From contig NZ_QMKP01000001.1 in the NCBI RefSeq assembly GCF_003287955.1, positions 1 through 64,000 of the forward strand: a DNA stretch of 64,000 bases. Direction: 5' to 3'. Both the position numbers and the translations under genes were made by a program. The notes under the pieces are model-generated. The model searched no databases and was not told where the DNA came from. It saw only the letters and a program-made list of their open reading frames with translations. This stretch comes from Arthrobacter sp. AQ5-06. GTDB lineage: Bacteria > Actinomycetota > Actinomycetes > Actinomycetales > Micrococcaceae. Shown in pieces: positions 62,018 through 64,000 of this stretch; positions within the stretch are counted from its first letter, which is position 1, and every line of letters starts with the position of its first letter.

Positions 62018-62977
62018 ATGACTTCGAGTGCAACCCCGGCCGCGAGCATTCCCGCCGGATTCCAGACCTGCGCCACCGGCCGGCAGTACCAACTCCGTAG
62101 AGGTGACGCATTGGCCGTTGTGACTGAGTTGGCGGCCGGCCTGCGGCTTTACAGCCGCGCCGGTGTCCAGCTCACCGAGACCTATAGGGACGCCGAGATA
62201 TCCCCTGGGGCCGCCGGAATCACTCTCGCTCCCTGGGCAAACAGGGTGGAGGACGGTGTCTGGTACTTGGACGGTAAAAAGCAGCAACTGGACATCACGG
62301 AGGTTTCACGGAACAACGCCAGCCATGGACTGCTCCGCAACTCCGCCTACAGCCTGGTTGATGAATCGCAATATTCGGTGACCCTCGAGGCGACGGTGTT
62401 CCCGCAGCATGGCTACCCCTTCCTGGTGCGGCACCGTGTCCAGTACCTTCTCGCTGAGGATCTTGGCCTCGAAGTCCGCCAGACGCTGATCAACGATTCC
62501 AACGCGTCAGCGCCGTTCGTCCTGGGCGCCCACCCATACCTGCGGCTGGGCGACGCGGACGTGGACCAGCTCACCCTGACCGTCGCCGCCGGCACCCGCC
62601 TGGTGGCGGACCAGCGCCTGATCCCGCGGAGCTCGGAGCCCGTCAGCGGGGACAGTGACTTCCGCAGAGGCCAAAGAGTGGGGGACCTTGAGATCGATGT
62701 AGCCCTCACTGACCTGACGTTCGACGGCGGTGCGGCCCGCCATGTGCTTAGCGCACCTGACGGCCGCAGTGTCACGTTGTGGCAGGACGAATCCTGCGGC
62801 TACGTCCACATCTTTGTGACAACTGAGCTGCCCGGCAGGCCCAGGGCGGTGGCTATCGAACCAATGACCGGTCCGGCCAACGCCTTCAACTCGGGTGACG
62901 GGCTGCGGTGGCTTTCGGCCGGGGAAACGTTCACCATGGCCTGGGGGATCGATGCTGTCCTGGGCGGGGCCGGGTAG
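62018..62977 (+). CDS. galM: Aldose 1-epimerase
   Basis: The 319-residue protein of the galactose mutarotase family shows APWANRVEDGVW, NNASHGLLRNSAY, the catalytic His in LGAHPYLRLG and the Glu in VAIEPMTGPANAF. ATG 62018 has a TACGGT -10 box 7 nt upstream (leaderless). It is divergent from galT and completes a Leloir-type set apart from galE. Confidence 0.9.
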   Translation: MTSSATPAASIPAGFQTCATGRQYQLRRGDALAVVTELAAGLRLYSRAGVQLTETYRDAEISPGAAGITLAPWANRVEDGVWYLDGKKQQLDITEVSRNNASHGLLRNSAYSLVDESQYSVTLEATVFPQHGYPFLVRHRVQYLLAEDLGLEVRQTLINDSNASAPFVLGAHPYLRLGDADVDQLTLTVAAGTRLVADQRLIPRSSEPVSGDSDFRRGQRVGDLEIDVALTDLTFDGGAARHVLSAPDGRSVTLWQDESCGYVHIFVTTELPGRPRAVAIEPMTGPANAFNSGDGLRWLSAGETFTMAWGIDAVLGGAG

Positions 62978-63017
62978 CCGTTTCGCATAAGGGGCGGTGC
63001 TGAGGAAGTATTAGGCT

Positions 63018-64000
63018 ATGACGCCAGCCGAGGACGCCACCCCATCCGATTCAAAGCCCACAGGCACGGCGCCGGATACGGTCCGGCCGGTGGAAACTGT
63101 CCGCCCGGCCCGGGTGCGTGCGGACCGGGAGCTTGAGCAGGACATTCCCTACGGTATCCGGATCGCTGCGTCGTGGGCCTGGCGGCTCGGCCTCATCCTG
63201 CTGGTGGGCGGCGCCCTGGTCTGGCTGCTCAGCCGGATCAGCTTCCTGATTATCCCCGTTATGGTGGCCGCACTGCTGGCCGGGCTGCTGAGCCCGGTGG
63301 TGCGGTGGCTGCGGAGCAGGCGCCTTCCGAACGGCGCCGCCGTGGCGATCACGGTGGTGGGGTTCATCGGCCTGATCGCGAGCGCCCTCGCCCTGGTGGG
63401 CCGCCAGCTGGCCGCAGGCTTCGGGGAACTGTGGTCCCAGGCGCTGACGGGCGTGAGACAGGTCCAGGACTGGCTGGCCGAGGGGCCGCTGCACCTCACT
63501 GCAGACCAGATCGACCAGTACCTCAAGGAAGCCTCCGCCGCCCTCCAGCAAAACAGCAGCAGCATCCTCAGCGGCGCGTTGTCCTTCGGCAGCACCGCGG
63601 GCCACTTTGCCGCGGGAATGGTCCTGGCCCTCTTCATCCTGATCTTCTTCCTGCTCGAAGGCGACAGGATCTGGGCCTTCCTGGTCCGCCTCCTCCCGAA
63701 GAAAGCGCGCGCGGCATCCTTCGGTGCCGGACGAAAAGGCTGGGCGTCCATGGTCAGCTACGCACGGATCCAGATGTTTGTTGCGTTTGTTGACGCGGTG
63801 GGCATCGGCGCCGGCGCGGCCATCATCGGGGTGCCGCTGGCCCTGCCCCTGAGCGTGCTCGTGTTCATCGGTTCCTTTATCCCGGTGGTCGGTGCCCTGG
63901 TGACCGGGGCAATCGCCGTCCTCCTGGCCCTGGTGGCCAACGGCCCGGTCAACGCCCTGATCATGCTGGCTATCGTCCTGCTGGTCCAGCAGCTGGAGAG
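63018..64000 (+). CDS. AI-2E family transporter, C-terminus cut by window edge
   Basis: At least 327 codons are visible, still open at the right edge. A polar N-terminus (about 55 residues) is followed by hydrophobic segments and the AI-2E/PF01594 pattern, including FLIIPVMVAALLAGLLSPVV, FFLLEGDRIW and LSVLVFIGSFIPVVGALV. Members export or import small molecules such as AI-2 or act as Na+/H+ antiporters; the role here is unknown. ATG 63018 has no obvious Shine-Dalgarno. Confidence 0.88.
   Translation, partial: MTPAEDATPSDSKPTGTAPDTVRPVETVRPARVRADRELEQDIPYGIRIAASWAWRLGLILLVGGALVWLLSRISFLIIPVMVAALLAGLLSPVVRWLRSRRLPNGAAVAITVVGFIGLIASALALVGRQLAAGFGELWSQALTGVRQVQDWLAEGPLHLTADQIDQYLKEASAALQQNSSSILSGALSFGSTAGHFAAGMVLALFILIFFLLEGDRIWAFLVRLLPKKARAASFGAGRKGWASMVSYARIQMFVAFVDAVGIGAGAAIIGVPLALPLSVLVFIGSFIPVVGALVTGAIAVLLALVANGPVNALIMLAIVLLVQQLE

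Overview
This window comes from a high-GC Gram-positive actinobacterium, most likely Arthrobacter or Pseudarthrobacter (Micrococcaceae). The evidence is the codon use, the many GTG and TTG starts, the conserved eno - ftsB-like - DUF501 - ppx order, the actinobacterial sdhCDAB order, and many promoters whose -10 box sits 6-7 nt before the start codon (leaderless genes). I see no phage, transposase, CRISPR array or resistance island. The organism assignment is inference from gene content.

Layout. 1-1.8 kb: two secreted proteins, one built from nearly identical 27-residue repeats and cut by the window edge. 1.9-3.4 kb: a Gfo/Idh/MocA oxidoreductase beside the decayed end of an ABC ATPase. 3.4-8.8 kb: a multiple-monosaccharide ABC importer (mmsA-mmsB-chvE, minus strand) with its ROK-type regulator; both promoters share a 24-bp motif. 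8.9-14.8 kb: a probable lysine-catabolic module (davA amidase, PucR-type regulator, APC permease, davB monooxygenase). 14.8-19.4 kb: a hexapeptide protein, a methyltransferase and a one-carbon cluster (purU; glyA-folD behind a ZTP riboswitch). 19.5-25 kb: CHRD protein, membrane protein, exonuclease III, trpS, 2'-5' RNA ligase-like protein, BrkB-like protein and a hydrolase. 25-28.6 kb: sdhCDAB. 28.8-33.4 kb: mannose-1-phosphate guanylyltransferase, an M20 amidohydrolase, and ohrR-ohr-oxidoreductase. 33.6-43.6 kb: nucleoside uptake and salvage (BMP lipoprotein, ATPase, two permeases, cdd, deoA, two DedA proteins, add). 43.6-51.1 kb: mazG, eno, division protein, DUF501, ppx, a mycosin-like protease and ndh with a Rex-type operator. 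51.2-58.1 kb: an ACT-GNAT fusion, an unusual tRNA-Leu(UAA), and livK facing the livHMGF operon, each with a CRP-like site. 58.4-64 kb: a Bax-inhibitor-1 protein, a galactose cluster (galT, frameshifted galK, galM) and a partial AI-2E family transporter.

How the genes work together. Most of the window is nutrient uptake coupled to first catabolic steps: sugars (mms, gal), lysine (dav), nucleosides (bmp-cdd-deoA-add) and branched-chain or related amino acids (liv), beside core respiration (sdh, ndh) and glycolysis (eno). The most unusual points are a short palindromic repeat found twice, in frame, inside mazG and a third time between genes; the davA/davB pairing; the paired ROK and CRP-like sites; the extracytoplasmic Ig-like domain fused to LivH; the class-I-shaped tRNA-Leu; and the one-base frameshift in galK.
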